Shown one piece after another: positions 8,318 through 15,205 of a DNA stretch of 34,606 nucleotides. The notes under the pieces were generated by a model. It saw only the letters and a list, made by a program, of their open reading frames with translations, was not told the origin of the DNA and made no database searches. Position 1 is the stretch's first letter. Each line of letters starts with the position of its first letter. The DNA lies in the IMG/VR virus record IMGVR_UViG_3300047546_003519, positions 1-34,606 of that record; one strand, 5' to 3'. Source of the stretch: a virus. Position numbers and translations under genes: made by a program.

Positions 8318-9912
8318 ACGAACGCGGCGTTTAATGCTCCGGATTTCTGGCCCGATGGACGAAGAGCGGTGTTTCGCGCAATCTGCGAGAGCAGACTTGT
8401 TTGGCGTCGGGTTTCCTCGAGAAGCGGATCTTTGCCACCTCCCACAGTCCTTCCACCTCCGCCAATCTTTGCGAGCGTTTGTACGAAAGCCGCACCGAAC
8501 TTCATCTTCGGCTCCGCTTCAATGTCCGGAACGACACCCTGTTGCTCTGGGCGATTACGGGCATTGAATTGATCCGCTGCAGCTTGGTTGTCGCTGACAA
8601 TCTGAACCAATCTGCCAAAGGAATCCTGCAGCGATTTTCCTGTGGCTTCTGTATCAAGCTGAGGAGTAATAACCTTCCCTTTGTCAAAGGCGTCCCCTAT
8701 AGCAACCAGACTATCAGCGAGCTGCGCCTGAATCTTCTCCACCGCAGGGGAGAGGAGATCCGCTCCTGTGTCCCGGTTCTGCTGCCCTGCCGCCCGTATG
8801 GATGCTGCTTCTGACCTGACACCGCTTGCTGCAGCCTCGGCCTTTTTTCCAATTCCTGGTACGTCCTTGAGCTTGTCGAGAAGGAGTGCCACGCCATCGA
8901 GGAGCATTGCAACGAAGCCTTGGGCTATCCCCAGTAATGCATCTCCCAGTCCTTTCCAGAAGCTCGCCGTGGTCAGGATCTCAAACAGCGTTATGAATCC
9001 GGGTACGATTTCCAGAAGCCCTTGCCCCACTGCGGCAAGGATACCTGTAAGATTACTCAGGAGGAAATTGGATGCTTGCTCAAATGCAAGTATCAGCGAT
9101 TCACCCACGAGATTCACGATTTCGCCCGAGGAAAAGGCGGTAATGAGAAGCGCAATCGCATCGCCGATTTGTTCTCCGATTTGGCTGAGGTCGATCTTCG
9201 CCAAAGAATCCAGAATCGGTTTAATCGCGGGACCAATGCTGGCAGCCATGGGTGCCCAGATAGCGGCCGTTTTATTGGAAATCTTCTCCAGCTTTTTTGA
9301 GATGTCCGCGAACAGAGCGGAGTTCTGATCGAGAATTTTCGCCTTCTTGCCCACGTCCTCAGCCGCGTTAGCGATAGCTCCAGAGGCAAACACCTTGAGC
9401 ATCTCCTGTCCCTGCTTTCCAAAAATCGACATGGCGATCGCCGTGCGTTCAGTCGGGTTCTGGATCTGCATGATGGCCGAACCAATCGCCTTCATCTGAT
9501 CCGTTGCATTGAGTTTACCAAGATCCCGGATACTCACGTGCAGCCGAGCAAACGCGTCGCGGCTCGCTCCGCCTTGCGCCGCGTCCGCAATGACTTTACG
9601 CATCCGGCCAATCATGGGAGCCACCCGGTCCGCTTCCACTCCGCTCGAACTGAACGCCTTTTGGAGCACTACGAGGTCTTTGACGGCAGTACCCGTAGCC
9701 GATGAGAGTGCGTTGAGCTGTCGGCCGATGTCGAATTGCTCTTGGATCTTGAGAGCCGTAGCACCCGTGGTGATGGCGGCAAACGCTCCAACGAGCAGCC
9801 CTTTTATGCTCATTACTCCGCTCTTGAGTGACTGAAGCCCGCGCTCGGCGCTTTTGATTCCGGCACTAAACGCTCCGGTTTTGAGGATGAGTTCGGATAC
9901 AATCGGACTCAT
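8314..9912 (-). CDS. Tape measure protein, 532 aa
   Basis: This protein sets tail length and is carried inside the tail tube. The N-terminal region (SAGIKSAERGLQSLKSGVMSIKG, then LLVGAFAAITTGATAL) is typical of tape measure proteins. Residues about 70-190 are helical with an NPTERTAIAMSIFGKQGQEML segment seen in many of them. Residues about 240-345 form long hydrophobic stretches, and the C-terminal part is polar and helical. The length is short for the family, which implies a fairly short tail (inference). It overlaps both neighbours by four bases (ATGA). Confidence 0.85.
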   Translation of the reverse strand: MSPIVSELILKTGAFSAGIKSAERGLQSLKSGVMSIKGLLVGAFAAITTGATALKIQEQFDIGRQLNALSSATGTAVKDLVVLQKAFSSSGVEADRVAPMIGRMRKVIADAAQGGASRDAFARLHVSIRDLGKLNATDQMKAIGSAIMQIQNPTERTAIAMSIFGKQGQEMLKVFASGAIANAAEDVGKKAKILDQNSALFADISKKLEKISNKTAAIWAPMAASIGPAIKPILDSLAKIDLSQIGEQIGDAIALLITAFSSGEIVNLVGESLILAFEQASNFLLSNLTGILAAVGQGLLEIVPGFITLFEILTTASFWKGLGDALLGIAQGFVAMLLDGVALLLDKLKDVPGIGKKAEAAASGVRSEAASIRAAGQQNRDTGADLLSPAVEKIQAQLADSLVAIGDAFDKGKVITPQLDTEATGKSLQDSFGRLVQIVSDNQAAADQFNARNRPEQQGVVPDIEAEPKMKFGAAFVQTLAKIGGGGRTVGGGKDPLLEETRRQTSLLSQIARNTALRPSGQKSGALNAAFV

Positions 9913-10550
9913 CGGAATCCGGCCTCCCTTGCGGCTTGTTTCTGGAAATGATCAACCTGTCGGTTCATTGCCGTAGCCCGCTTGTCAAGTGAGCGCTGAA
10001 TACGGCTTACGAGGCCTCTCACTCCCGGTGCGAACTTTACGCCATTCGCAATGACGATGCGGCACTCGGTGAGTGTGAAGGTAAGTTTGATGCTGCCTCG
10101 GCCCTTCCCATGCCGTGCAACCCAATCAGGCACCTTCGCTCCAAGCTGCATCGCCGCCGCGTTCCAGCCGCTTGCCAGAATCCCAACCTTTGCGAGTTCT
10201 TTCTGGATGTAAGAGGCGAGGTTTGTGACCCGGATCTTCTTTTTGAGAGCTACTCGGACCCTGCCCGTTGCGGGATCACGAAACTTGGTATGAATCCCGG
10301 CCGGATCGCTACTTGCCTTGGCTGAAGCCGATTGGCGCATGATTTTGCGGAGATCCGCTTTGACTGCGGCTTCGCCACCACGCCGATTGGCACGAAAATC
10401 CTTGTTTGGCGGCGTGATTAAAATGGCGTCCTGCACGAACAGTTTCGCCTGTTCCTTCAGCACTTCGACGCTGGACCGGCGAGAGTTCGCCTCGAACCGC
10501 TTCAGGGCAGAGCGGAAGGCACGGTCATCGATTTTTAGGTCAGCGCTCAC
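9909..10550 (-). CDS. Basic minor tail or morphogenesis protein, 213 aa
   Basis: A basic, largely helical protein without membrane segments, located directly before the tape measure gene and overlapping it by four bases. The N-terminal part (AFRSALKRFEANSRRSSVEVLKEQAKLFVQDAILITPP) resembles HK97 gp10-type head-tail or minor tail proteins, in which a helix precedes a segment such as TPxxTG. This likeness is by eye. The start is GTG at 10550, 12 nt after a GTTGACAC copy. Confidence 0.6.
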   Translation of the reverse strand: MSADLKIDDRAFRSALKRFEANSRRSSVEVLKEQAKLFVQDAILITPPNKDFRANRRGGEAAVKADLRKIMRQSASAKASSDPAGIHTKFRDPATGRVRVALKKKIRVTNLASYIQKELAKVGILASGWNAAAMQLGAKVPDWVARHGKGRGSIKLTFTLTECRIVIANGVKFAPGVRGLVSRIQRSLDKRATAMNRQVDHFQKQAAREAGFR

Positions 10551-10562
10551 TCCTGAGCGCCC

Positions 10563-10570
10563 GTGTCAAC
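10563..10570 (-). promoter_or_regulatory. GTTGACAC start-associated copy
   Basis: Exact octamer 12 nt before the GTG start at 10550. It lies in the 91-base divergent gap that also holds the AT-rich leader of the plus-strand gene at 10642. Confidence 0.6.
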
Positions 10571-10641
10571 ACCAAGAAATCTGACTACAAAAAATTGTTC
10601 GACCGCGATCTATTTGTCAAATTGCTAACTATTATCACCCC

Positions 10642-10971
10642 ATGAACCCGAACCCTAATACAACAAAAGGTGATTGCTACAAAGCTGCGTATAACGCGGT
10701 TCAAGAACTAGCAGCTATTGGACAATCACCGACCTTGGTTCATGGGACGATTGTCCCCCTCTCGGGTCCAAATGCAGATCAAACCATTCGACATGCATGG
10801 GTAGAACTTGAAGATGCATGCGTTTGCGTTGAGGTTAGCAACGGGCAACAGGAGCCATTCGGAAAGCCTTCATACTATTCAATATTGAAAGCTCAAACGA
10901 TTGCAAAATACACACCAGCTCAGGCTGCCAAAATGGTAGAAGACACAGGCCATTACGGGCGCTGGGATTAA
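10642..10971 (+). CDS. Plus-strand accessory protein with Cys/His/Asn motifs, 109 aa
   Basis: A lone plus-strand gene inside the minus-strand tail block, less GC-rich than its neighbours, so probably a later insertion (a moron). The product has GDCYKAAYNAV near residue 10, HGTIVP near 35, RHAWVELED near 50 and a VEVSNGQ near 64. A Cys, then His, then Asp/Asn order in such settings is reminiscent of papain-like or transglutaminase-like folds, but I cannot confirm a catalytic triad. The leader is AT-rich with a TATTAT, but no convincing -35 was found. Its stop lies two bases from the end of the chaperone gene, which converges on it. Confidence 0.65.
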   Translation: MNPNPNTTKGDCYKAAYNAVQELAAIGQSPTLVHGTIVPLSGPNADQTIRHAWVELEDACVCVEVSNGQQEPFGKPSYYSILKAQTIAKYTPAQAAKMVEDTGHYGRWD

Positions 10972-10973
10972 GC

Positions 10974-11605
10974 CTAACCAGTTTCGCATAATTCACCGAC
11001 AAACCGCTCCAACCTCACGAGCTGGTCTACCGCATCCGGCAACGGCGGCACCGTCCAGCAATTTGCCGCTCTTAAAGCGCAGTGGTGGTATTGCAGCGCT
11101 TCGTCCAGCGGCAGATCCCAGAGGATAAAATCGCGGCTCCATCCAGTTTCTCGGGCCAGAGCAAACACGCGTGCTGCCGTTTGCCCCGGCTCAATCAGTT
11201 TGGGGGCGCGTCCTCCGGCTTTTCGTCCGGTTTCGCCTGCACCTCCACAAACGCCGCCGAGGCCGAATCAATCACCCGCTGGATTTCCTGAATCGCTTGA
11301 GGAAACGCTTCCATGGGAAGCTGCATCGAAAACGGTAGCACCGTGTCGTCAAAGAAACTCGGTGACTGAATAGCTTTGAGAACTTCCGCGATCGGCTGGG
11401 ACTGGATGTAAAGAAAGGCCACAATCTGTTGCTGCTTTTCATCCTCCGAAAGGGATTCGGCATCCGCCTCGCCGGTCAGCATCGTAAGTTTGACCCTACG
11501 GCAAATGCTCAGGCTCCCGAGCGAAAACGGACGGAGCGTCAGCCCGGCAATTTCGGCTGGAGCCTGCGTGAAGGTGTATTCAAGAGTGGTGTCGCGTTGG
11601 TTCAT
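10974..11605 (-). CDS. Tail assembly chaperone GT, frameshift product, about 210 aa
   Basis: The G-type chaperone is predicted to be extended by a -1 frameshift at CCCAAAC (11198-11204), just before its TGA. After the shift, reading continues as LIEPGQTAARVFALARE and ends at TAG 10974, adding 74 residues. The extension contains GWSRDFILWDLPLDEALQYHH, similar to the T domain of other phages, which is thought to bring the tube protein to the tape measure. The frame, the slippery site and the absence of any stop between site and extension all agree. A separate start (GTG 11168) for the extension is the alternative. Confidence 0.75.
11159..11204 (-). promoter_or_regulatory. -1 programmed frameshift site and downstream stem
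   Basis: The coding strand reads C CCA AAC in the zero frame at 11204-11198, the canonical X XXY YYZ form. The zero-frame stop follows at once. Eleven bases downstream of the heptamer is an 8-bp stem (GGGCAAAC at 11186-11179 with GTTTGCTC at 11166-11159, one G-U pair). A shorter GCCG/CGGC hairpin starts 7 bases after the heptamer. Confidence 0.7.
11195..11605 (-). CDS. Tail assembly chaperone G, 136 aa
   Basis: This is the unshifted product of the chaperone gene. It has an N-terminal beta region (LEYTFTQAPAEIAGLTLRPFSLGSLSICRR), a helical core, and a Pro/Glu-rich tail ending PEDAPPN. This layout is typical of siphovirus gpG-like proteins, which solubilise the tape measure during tail assembly and are absent from virions. 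The start overlaps the upstream TGA (ATGA). The gene lies between tube-candidate genes and the tape measure, as expected for this family. Confidence 0.75.
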   Translation of the reverse strand: MNQRDTTLEYTFTQAPAEIAGLTLRPFSLGSLSICRRVKLTMLTGEADAESLSEDEKQQQIVAFLYIQSQPIAEVLKAIQSPSFFDDTVLPFSMQLPMEAFPQAIQEIQRVIDSASAAFVEVQAKPDEKPEDAPPN

Positions 11606-12054
11606 AACAGAGAAAGAATACGATCACGCAGGGCGGCATCTGCTCCCTGTGGTACGAGTGCCAGTCGGTTCCCTCGGCGTACAATGAGGAGCGGTTTGTT
11701 TTCCCGAATCTGCTCTTGGAGCTTCATGTATGTTTCGTAGAACCACGCCATGTAGGCGATCGGATGGTGCGGATTGTTTTTCCGCCACTCCGCGTCCTTG
11801 AAACGCCGGATGAACTCAGCCGTCGTGATCGTTTCCGCCTTAAACTCCGGGGAAAAATCGATCTCCATGTCCTTGAGGCACCACACGGTCTGGCGTTTGG
11901 GCTGTTTGGTGTTCGGATCCTCTTCAATCGTATGCAGAAAGGGACGGTCTCCAGAAAGCTCGATGCCACTCGTGGTGGCTGCTGCAACAATCGCAGTGTT
12001 CCGGCTTTTGAGCGGAGACTCGTTGTCTTTGAGGATGTGAAGGCGTCTTTCCAT
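11602..12054 (-). CDS. Tail-region protein, 150 aa, unknown
   Basis: I do not recognise a family. The sequence is of mixed charge, with a basic segment (LLIVRRGNRLALVPQG) near the C-terminus and a helical region around ITTAEFIRRFKDAEWRK. It lies between two paralogous tube-like genes and the G chaperone and overlaps the latter by four bases. Position suggests a tail assembly role or an upstream partner of the chaperone. No catalytic motif is seen. Confidence 0.55.
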   Translation of the reverse strand: MERRLHILKDNESPLKSRNTAIVAAATTSGIELSGDRPFLHTIEEDPNTKQPKRQTVWCLKDMEIDFSPEFKAETITTAEFIRRFKDAEWRKNNPHHPIAYMAWFYETYMKLQEQIRENKPLLIVRRGNRLALVPQGADAALRDRILSLL

Positions 12055-12056
12055 GT

Positions 12057-12374
12057 TTAGGCGCTGGGGTAGTTGGTGCCGGAGTATTCGAAGCTCTCGA
12101 AATCGTCGTTCTTCTGGCTGTGTTTCACTTTGAGGATCAGCGTTGTGCCTCCCGAGATCGTTGAAATACCCGAGGCACCAACGCCAACGGCCATTGAGGT
12201 GTCGCCACGGCCCTTCACCGAAAATTCAATCGTCGGATCAAATGCCTGTCCCTGACCGAATCCGCCTTGGGAGTCTTTAATCACCTTTTCCTCAACTTTC
12301 CGCTCCCACTCGACGGATTCAAGCAGGGTGCCGCTCGCTTGAGAGATTCCAATGCTGGTTGGTCCTGCTGGCAT
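12057..12374 (-). CDS. Tail tube-like protein, paralogue 1, 105 aa
   Basis: A small beta-rich protein with a segment VEEKVIKDSQGG, then FSVKGRGDTSMAVGVG, then a C-terminal KNDDFESFEYSGTNYPS. The same three elements recur in the next gene upstream. The shared layout points to a duplicated gene. Place in the order (after head-tail connectors, before the chaperone and tape measure) fits the major tail tube protein or a tube-related protein, which is an inference. There is no clear ribosome binding site. Confidence 0.6.
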   Translation of the reverse strand: MPAGPTSIGISQASGTLLESVEWERKVEEKVIKDSQGGFGQGQAFDPTIEFSVKGRGDTSMAVGVGASGISTISGGTTLILKVKHSQKNDDFESFEYSGTNYPSA

Positions 12375-12411
12375 ACAAATTACAGAGAAAAAGAGTTACC
12401 TACACGCGGTC

Positions 12412-12717
12412 CTAGGAGTAGCTGACGCCCGTGATTTCAAATGATGGGAAGTCGTCGTTGGTTTCGGTGTTTTTGACGGAGGTCACTTTTACCGAACCCG
12501 ATATTGGTCCGGCCGTGGCCATGAGGCTGCTCGTGCCGCGTCCTTTGATAGTTACGGTAGTTTTGACCATCCGGCTCGGCACTGCCCGGCAGGTGGTACC
12601 GGTCTCGTCCCGGATGGTTTTGGCCTCCACCTCATCCTCGGAACTGGATTCCTCCACCACGCCCCCGGAAGGCTTGGAGAGACCGAAGTTGTCACTGACT
12701 CCAAAATTCGCAGGCAT
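12412..12717 (-). CDS. Tail tube-like protein, paralogue 2, 101 aa
   Basis: It shares with the downstream 105-residue protein an EVEAKTIRDETG segment, a VTIKGRGTSSL segment and an ETNDDFPSFEITGVSYS end, so the two are paralogues. The N-terminal third differs. It has the best ribosome binding site of the tail block (AAAGGAG, seven bases before ATG), which fits an abundant protein such as a tail tube subunit. Two related tube-like genes could encode a tube and a tube-tip or a decorated form. Confidence 0.6.
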   Translation of the reverse strand: MPANFGVSDNFGLSKPSGGVVEESSSEDEVEAKTIRDETGTTCRAVPSRMVKTTVTIKGRGTSSLMATAGPISGSVKVTSVKNTETNDDFPSFEITGVSYS

Positions 12718-12719
12718 TG

Positions 12720-12920
12720 CTATTCTCCTTTGAGTATAAAATCAGCACGGTAACTCCCGTCCGCGCGTCGGGCGAACGAGGCAGCGCCGTCCACTTTGGC
12801 CACCTCTTCGGGAGCTGCGAAAATCACGATGTAATGACAGCTACCTTCACAAACGGGCATGTAGCTTTGGATGGTGCCGCCAACCTTGGTAATGGCTTCC
12901 TGAATGGGCTCTGGAATCAT
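12720..12920 (-). CDS. Small tail-region protein, 66 aa
   Basis: A short protein with a SYMPVCEGSCHYIVIFAAPEEV segment (two cysteines four apart) and an ADGSYRADFIL end, suggesting a small beta domain. It overlaps the stop of the tail terminator-like gene and ends two bases before the tube-like gene. No family is recognised. The start ATG at 12920 is 12 nt after a GTTGACAC copy, which in turn lies within the end of the previous coding region. Confidence 0.6.
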   Translation of the reverse strand: MIPEPIQEAITKVGGTIQSYMPVCEGSCHYIVIFAAPEEVAKVDGAASFARRADGSYRADFILKGE

Positions 12921-13327
12921 GCCCCTGTTGTGGTGTCAACCCCGACGACCACCTCGATCTCGGCCACCCAACGGCTATGCTCCAGGGAGGTCTGGCTTTT
13001 GCGAACGAAATAACCACGAACAGTTAGTCCCTTTGGTTGAAACGCCACACTCACGGCCTGTGGCTTATCGAGCCATTCCCGCAGAGCGTTCAGGCGGCGA
13101 TCATAGGCTGCTCGGTCGCCCTCAAAAGCCGGTGATTCCAGTCGGAAATGGACCGTGGCTTTCCAGAGTGGCCCCACGGAATGATCACACTCCGGGCAGT
13201 GAACGATAATTGCCGCTCCTTCAACCGGCATTTCTTCTGAAGAAACTCCAGTGTACCACGCCAGATCAGAGAGTTCCGGGAGCGCACCTGCAGCCGCAAC
13301 GAATGCCGACTCGATCACCGTGTTCAT
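12917..13327 (-). CDS. Tail terminator-like protein, 136 aa
   Basis: The length, position and pattern fit siphovirus tail terminator proteins: an N-terminal helix (MNTVIESAFVAAAGALPEL), a central CPECDH, a strand with FRLESPAFEGDRAAYDRRLNALREWL, and a C-terminal strand ending in EIEVVVG. This class of protein stops tube growth and joins the tail to the head. It overlaps its upstream neighbour by four bases (ATGA) and its downstream neighbour by four (ATGA). The two Cys in CPECDH are of unknown meaning. Confidence 0.6.
   Translation of the reverse strand: MNTVIESAFVAAAGALPELSDLAWYTGVSSEEMPVEGAAIIVHCPECDHSVGPLWKATVHFRLESPAFEGDRAAYDRRLNALREWLDKPQAVSVAFQPKGLTVRGYFVRKSQTSLEHSRWVAEIEVVVGVDTTTGA
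12933..12940 (-). promoter_or_regulatory. GTTGACAC start-associated copy
   Basis: Exact octamer 12 nt before the ATG at 12920. It lies inside the end of the upstream coding region, where it encodes part of GVDTTTG. Confidence 0.6.
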
Positions 13328-13629
13328 TTGGCCTGAACCGTGAGGGTGACCATCGGGTAAGACGGCGACTGGCTTACCCGCGAAATCCGGTAGGTTTTGC
13401 CATCAAACTGGATCGCATCATTCACCTTGGGGCGTAGTTGCCCAAGGGACGCCTTGGGAATTTTTACCGAAAAATCGTATTCTTCTCCAAACCCGCCGAT
13501 CTGGAGGGCTTCAGAGGATTCGATTGCCGTAATGATGGCCGCGTAAGTCTGGCCGTTCCAAACAACCGGTTCACCAATGTCCGCCACAATCCCGGCCAGA
13601 TCTGCGGCTTTTTCGTCTCGAATGTTCAC
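13324..13629 (-). CDS. Head-tail joining protein, 101 aa
   Basis: A small beta-rich protein with KAADLAGIVADIGEPVVWNGQTY at the N-terminus and DAIQFDGKTYRISRVSQS near the C-terminus. The latter resembles the fold of lambda FII-like or similar head-tail stoppers. The start is GTG at 13629, with a GTTGACAG copy 12 nt upstream and another at 13667-13674. It comes after a toxin-antitoxin insert that separates it from the capsid gene. It overlaps the terminator-like gene by four bases. Confidence 0.6.
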   Translation of the reverse strand: MNIRDEKAADLAGIVADIGEPVVWNGQTYAAIITAIESSEALQIGGFGEEYDFSVKIPKASLGQLRPKVNDAIQFDGKTYRISRVSQSPSYPMVTLTVQAK

Positions 13630-13641
13630 GCCACACGGGCG

Positions 13642-13649
13642 CTGTCAAC
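13642..13649 (-). promoter_or_regulatory. GTTGACAG start-associated variant
   Basis: One mismatch in the last base. It lies 12 nt before the GTG start at 13629. A second variant, ATTGACAG, is at 13667-13674 within the end of the interrupted toxin gene, 25 bases away. Confidence 0.5.
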
Positions 13650-13661
13650 GAGGGATCTCTA

Positions 13662-13949
13662 CTAACTGTCAATCCAGTGTTCGGGCTTCCGTGCAGCATG
13701 GGAGATAGCCAAAACTACAATTGCGTCTCCGCGAACTGCGTATGCGATGTAATACGGAAAAACTTTCAGATTAACCCGCCGGTAATCTCCCGATCGCAAC
13801 CGGGGGAGCGTAAAATTATCCACGATCCAGTGCAAATGCTGGTCGAACTCCTCTCACAACCTCTCGCCCAAGCCCGATTGCTCCGCTTCATAATACTCCA
13901 CGGCCTCCTGCAATTCCAATGAGGCTTGAGGAAGGATGACGAGCTTCAT
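13662..13949 (-). pseudogene. ParE/RelE-type toxin interrupted by an in-frame TGA
   Basis: Reading from ATG 13949 gives MKLVILPQASLELQEAVEYY, the usual N-terminal pattern of ParE/RelE toxins. At codon 32 there is a TGA (13854-13856). Beyond it the same frame continues for 63 more codons without another stop, with family-like sequence (LRSGDYRRVNLKVFPYYIAY, then VVLAISHAARKPEHW). An intact protein would be about 95 residues, the usual length. The ATG overlaps the antitoxin stop (ATGA). The gene is therefore probably dead, unless the stop is read through or is a sequence error. Confidence 0.8.
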
Positions 13950-14176
13950 CGACTGAACCGAAGCATCATGCTCTGGCGCAAAGTTTCATAAGGCACCGCC
14001 TCAACACGGCCTTCATCAAAGGCTTTCAACCGTGCCCGAATCTCGGTATCCCAGACCGCCTCGGCATCTTCAGAAGATTCATCCTCCAAGGTGAGAAGGA
14101 ATTGAGCGAGCGCAAGTCGCTGGCCTCGCGGTAAATCCAACGCTTCTCGGGTGATTTCTTCGAGATGTTTTGGCAT
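13946..14176 (-). CDS. Antitoxin of addiction-module type, 76 aa
   Basis: The sequence MPKHLEEITREALDLPRGQRLALAQFLL is the typical start of the addiction-module antitoxins paired with ParE/RelE toxins (Unstab_antitox type). The C-terminal half (EDAEAVWDTEIRARLKAFDEGRVEAVP) is also usual for the family. The chosen start is ATG at 14176; the longer reading from 14236 would enter the promoter. It has its own promoter and ends in ATGA overlap with the toxin. It probably binds the toxin and may repress its own promoter, although no operator was identified. Confidence 0.8.
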   Translation of the reverse strand: MPKHLEEITREALDLPRGQRLALAQFLLTLEDESSEDAEAVWDTEIRARLKAFDEGRVEAVPYETLRQSMMLRFSR

Positions 14177-14192
14177 AACGGTCTGTGCCGAA

Positions 14193-14221
14193 ATGGTACC
14201 TGAAAACAAGGGTAAAAGCAA
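14193..14221 (-). promoter_or_regulatory. Sigma70-like promoter for the toxin-antitoxin pair
   Basis: On the coding strand TTGCTT (14221-14216) is separated by 17 bases from TACCAT (14198-14193). The ATG of the antitoxin is at 14176, so the leader would be very short. The promoter begins right after the capsid terminator. Confidence 0.55.
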
Positions 14222-14222
14222 G

Positions 14223-14255
14223 AAAAGCCCCCGCACCGTTTTTCAGTGCTAGGGC
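14223..14255 (-). terminator. Rho-independent terminator after the capsid gene
   Basis: On the coding strand GCCCTAGCAC pairs with GTGCGGGGGC across a loop of about nine bases. Two inner pairs are weak or mismatched (T-G and A-G). The stem is followed by TTTT and then CTT. It starts 28 bases after the capsid stop and would limit read-through from the highly expressed capsid gene. Confidence 0.6.
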
Positions 14256-14282
14256 CGTTTACCGTTCACCCAAATTTGTCTG

Positions 14283-15194
14283 CTATTTGCCCGGTGCTGG
14301 AGCCGGAGCCACGATGCGTTCCAGCATCGGTTTGTTCGCCGCAGTGAAGCCGTACATCAACGTGTAACTGACTTCCTGCCGCCCGAGCCTTCCGTCGTAA
14401 CGGTCACGCACCTGCACCGAAAGCCCAGTGCGTGGATCCGTCACAACATCGATCTCGGTGTCGCCCGTGTATTCAGGCACGTCAGGTACTCGCGCCGCCA
14501 TAATCAGCCCTTCGCGAATCCCTGCAAATCCAGCCAAACGTTCCCCGTTATCCGGTAACGCCGAATACTCGACCACCGTAAATCCGTTCACGTTTGGAAG
14601 TACGCCCGTCACCACCACATCCCCGACCTGCGGAGCGATGTAGGCTTTGTAGAGCGCTTCATCTTTCTGGAGCGCGTTGTAGTAGTCCGAGTTTACGAAC
14701 AGAAACCGTCCCATGTCCGGGATGAAGCGTTTGTTCATCTTGGTCCCAATATCTACGATGGTATTGCGGCCGAAGGTCGTCACATCCGCCGTTGTCGCGT
14801 TCGAAAAATTCGCGGCCACAATCAGCGCGAACAAATCATCGCTCACCTTACGTCCAAGCGCATAGGCCACCTTGTCGGAATAACGCTGGTTTAGGTCGAT
14901 CACACTGGTGGAACGCTCGACGTCCGTGATCGCGTACCCGGCATAGGCATGCCGGTCGATTTTCACTTTCACGTCCACCTGCGCCTGATCGCTTGGAACA
15001 TAACCCGTGGCCGGATCAAAATTCTGCGCCACCGTAGGCGTCACGATTTGGGTGACAATATCCTGCTGAAACTTCACGGACTGGTCACTGAAGTCCGTGG
15101 CGATCTGGGTCAGGACCGGAAACTTGGCAAGAAGCGTAGTCAGTGCCTGCTGGGCAATCAGCGGGGCATTGATCGTTGCATTTTGATTTGGCAT
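14283..15194 (-). CDS. Major capsid protein, 303 aa, HK97 fold
   Basis: The pattern is that of HK97-fold coat proteins: an N-terminal arm, a segment around KVKIDRHAYAGYAITDVERSTSV, a long helix (YALGRKVSDDLFALIVAAN), a conserved GRFLFVNSDYYNALQKDEALYKA stretch and a C-terminal segment ending AANKPMLERI. Its gene is directly after the protease-scaffold gene and before a terminator. There is no Shine-Dalgarno sequence before the ATG at 15194, which is unusual for an abundant protein and suggests that this phage does not rely on one. Confidence 0.85.
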   Translation of the reverse strand: MPNQNATINAPLIAQQALTTLLAKFPVLTQIATDFSDQSVKFQQDIVTQIVTPTVAQNFDPATGYVPSDQAQVDVKVKIDRHAYAGYAITDVERSTSVIDLNQRYSDKVAYALGRKVSDDLFALIVAANFSNATTADVTTFGRNTIVDIGTKMNKRFIPDMGRFLFVNSDYYNALQKDEALYKAYIAPQVGDVVVTGVLPNVNGFTVVEYSALPDNGERLAGFAGIREGLIMAARVPDVPEYTGDTEIDVVTDPRTGLSVQVRDRYDGRLGRQEVSYTLMYGFTAANKPMLERIVAPAPAPGK

Positions 15195-15205
15195 AGGGCT
15201 TTGGA

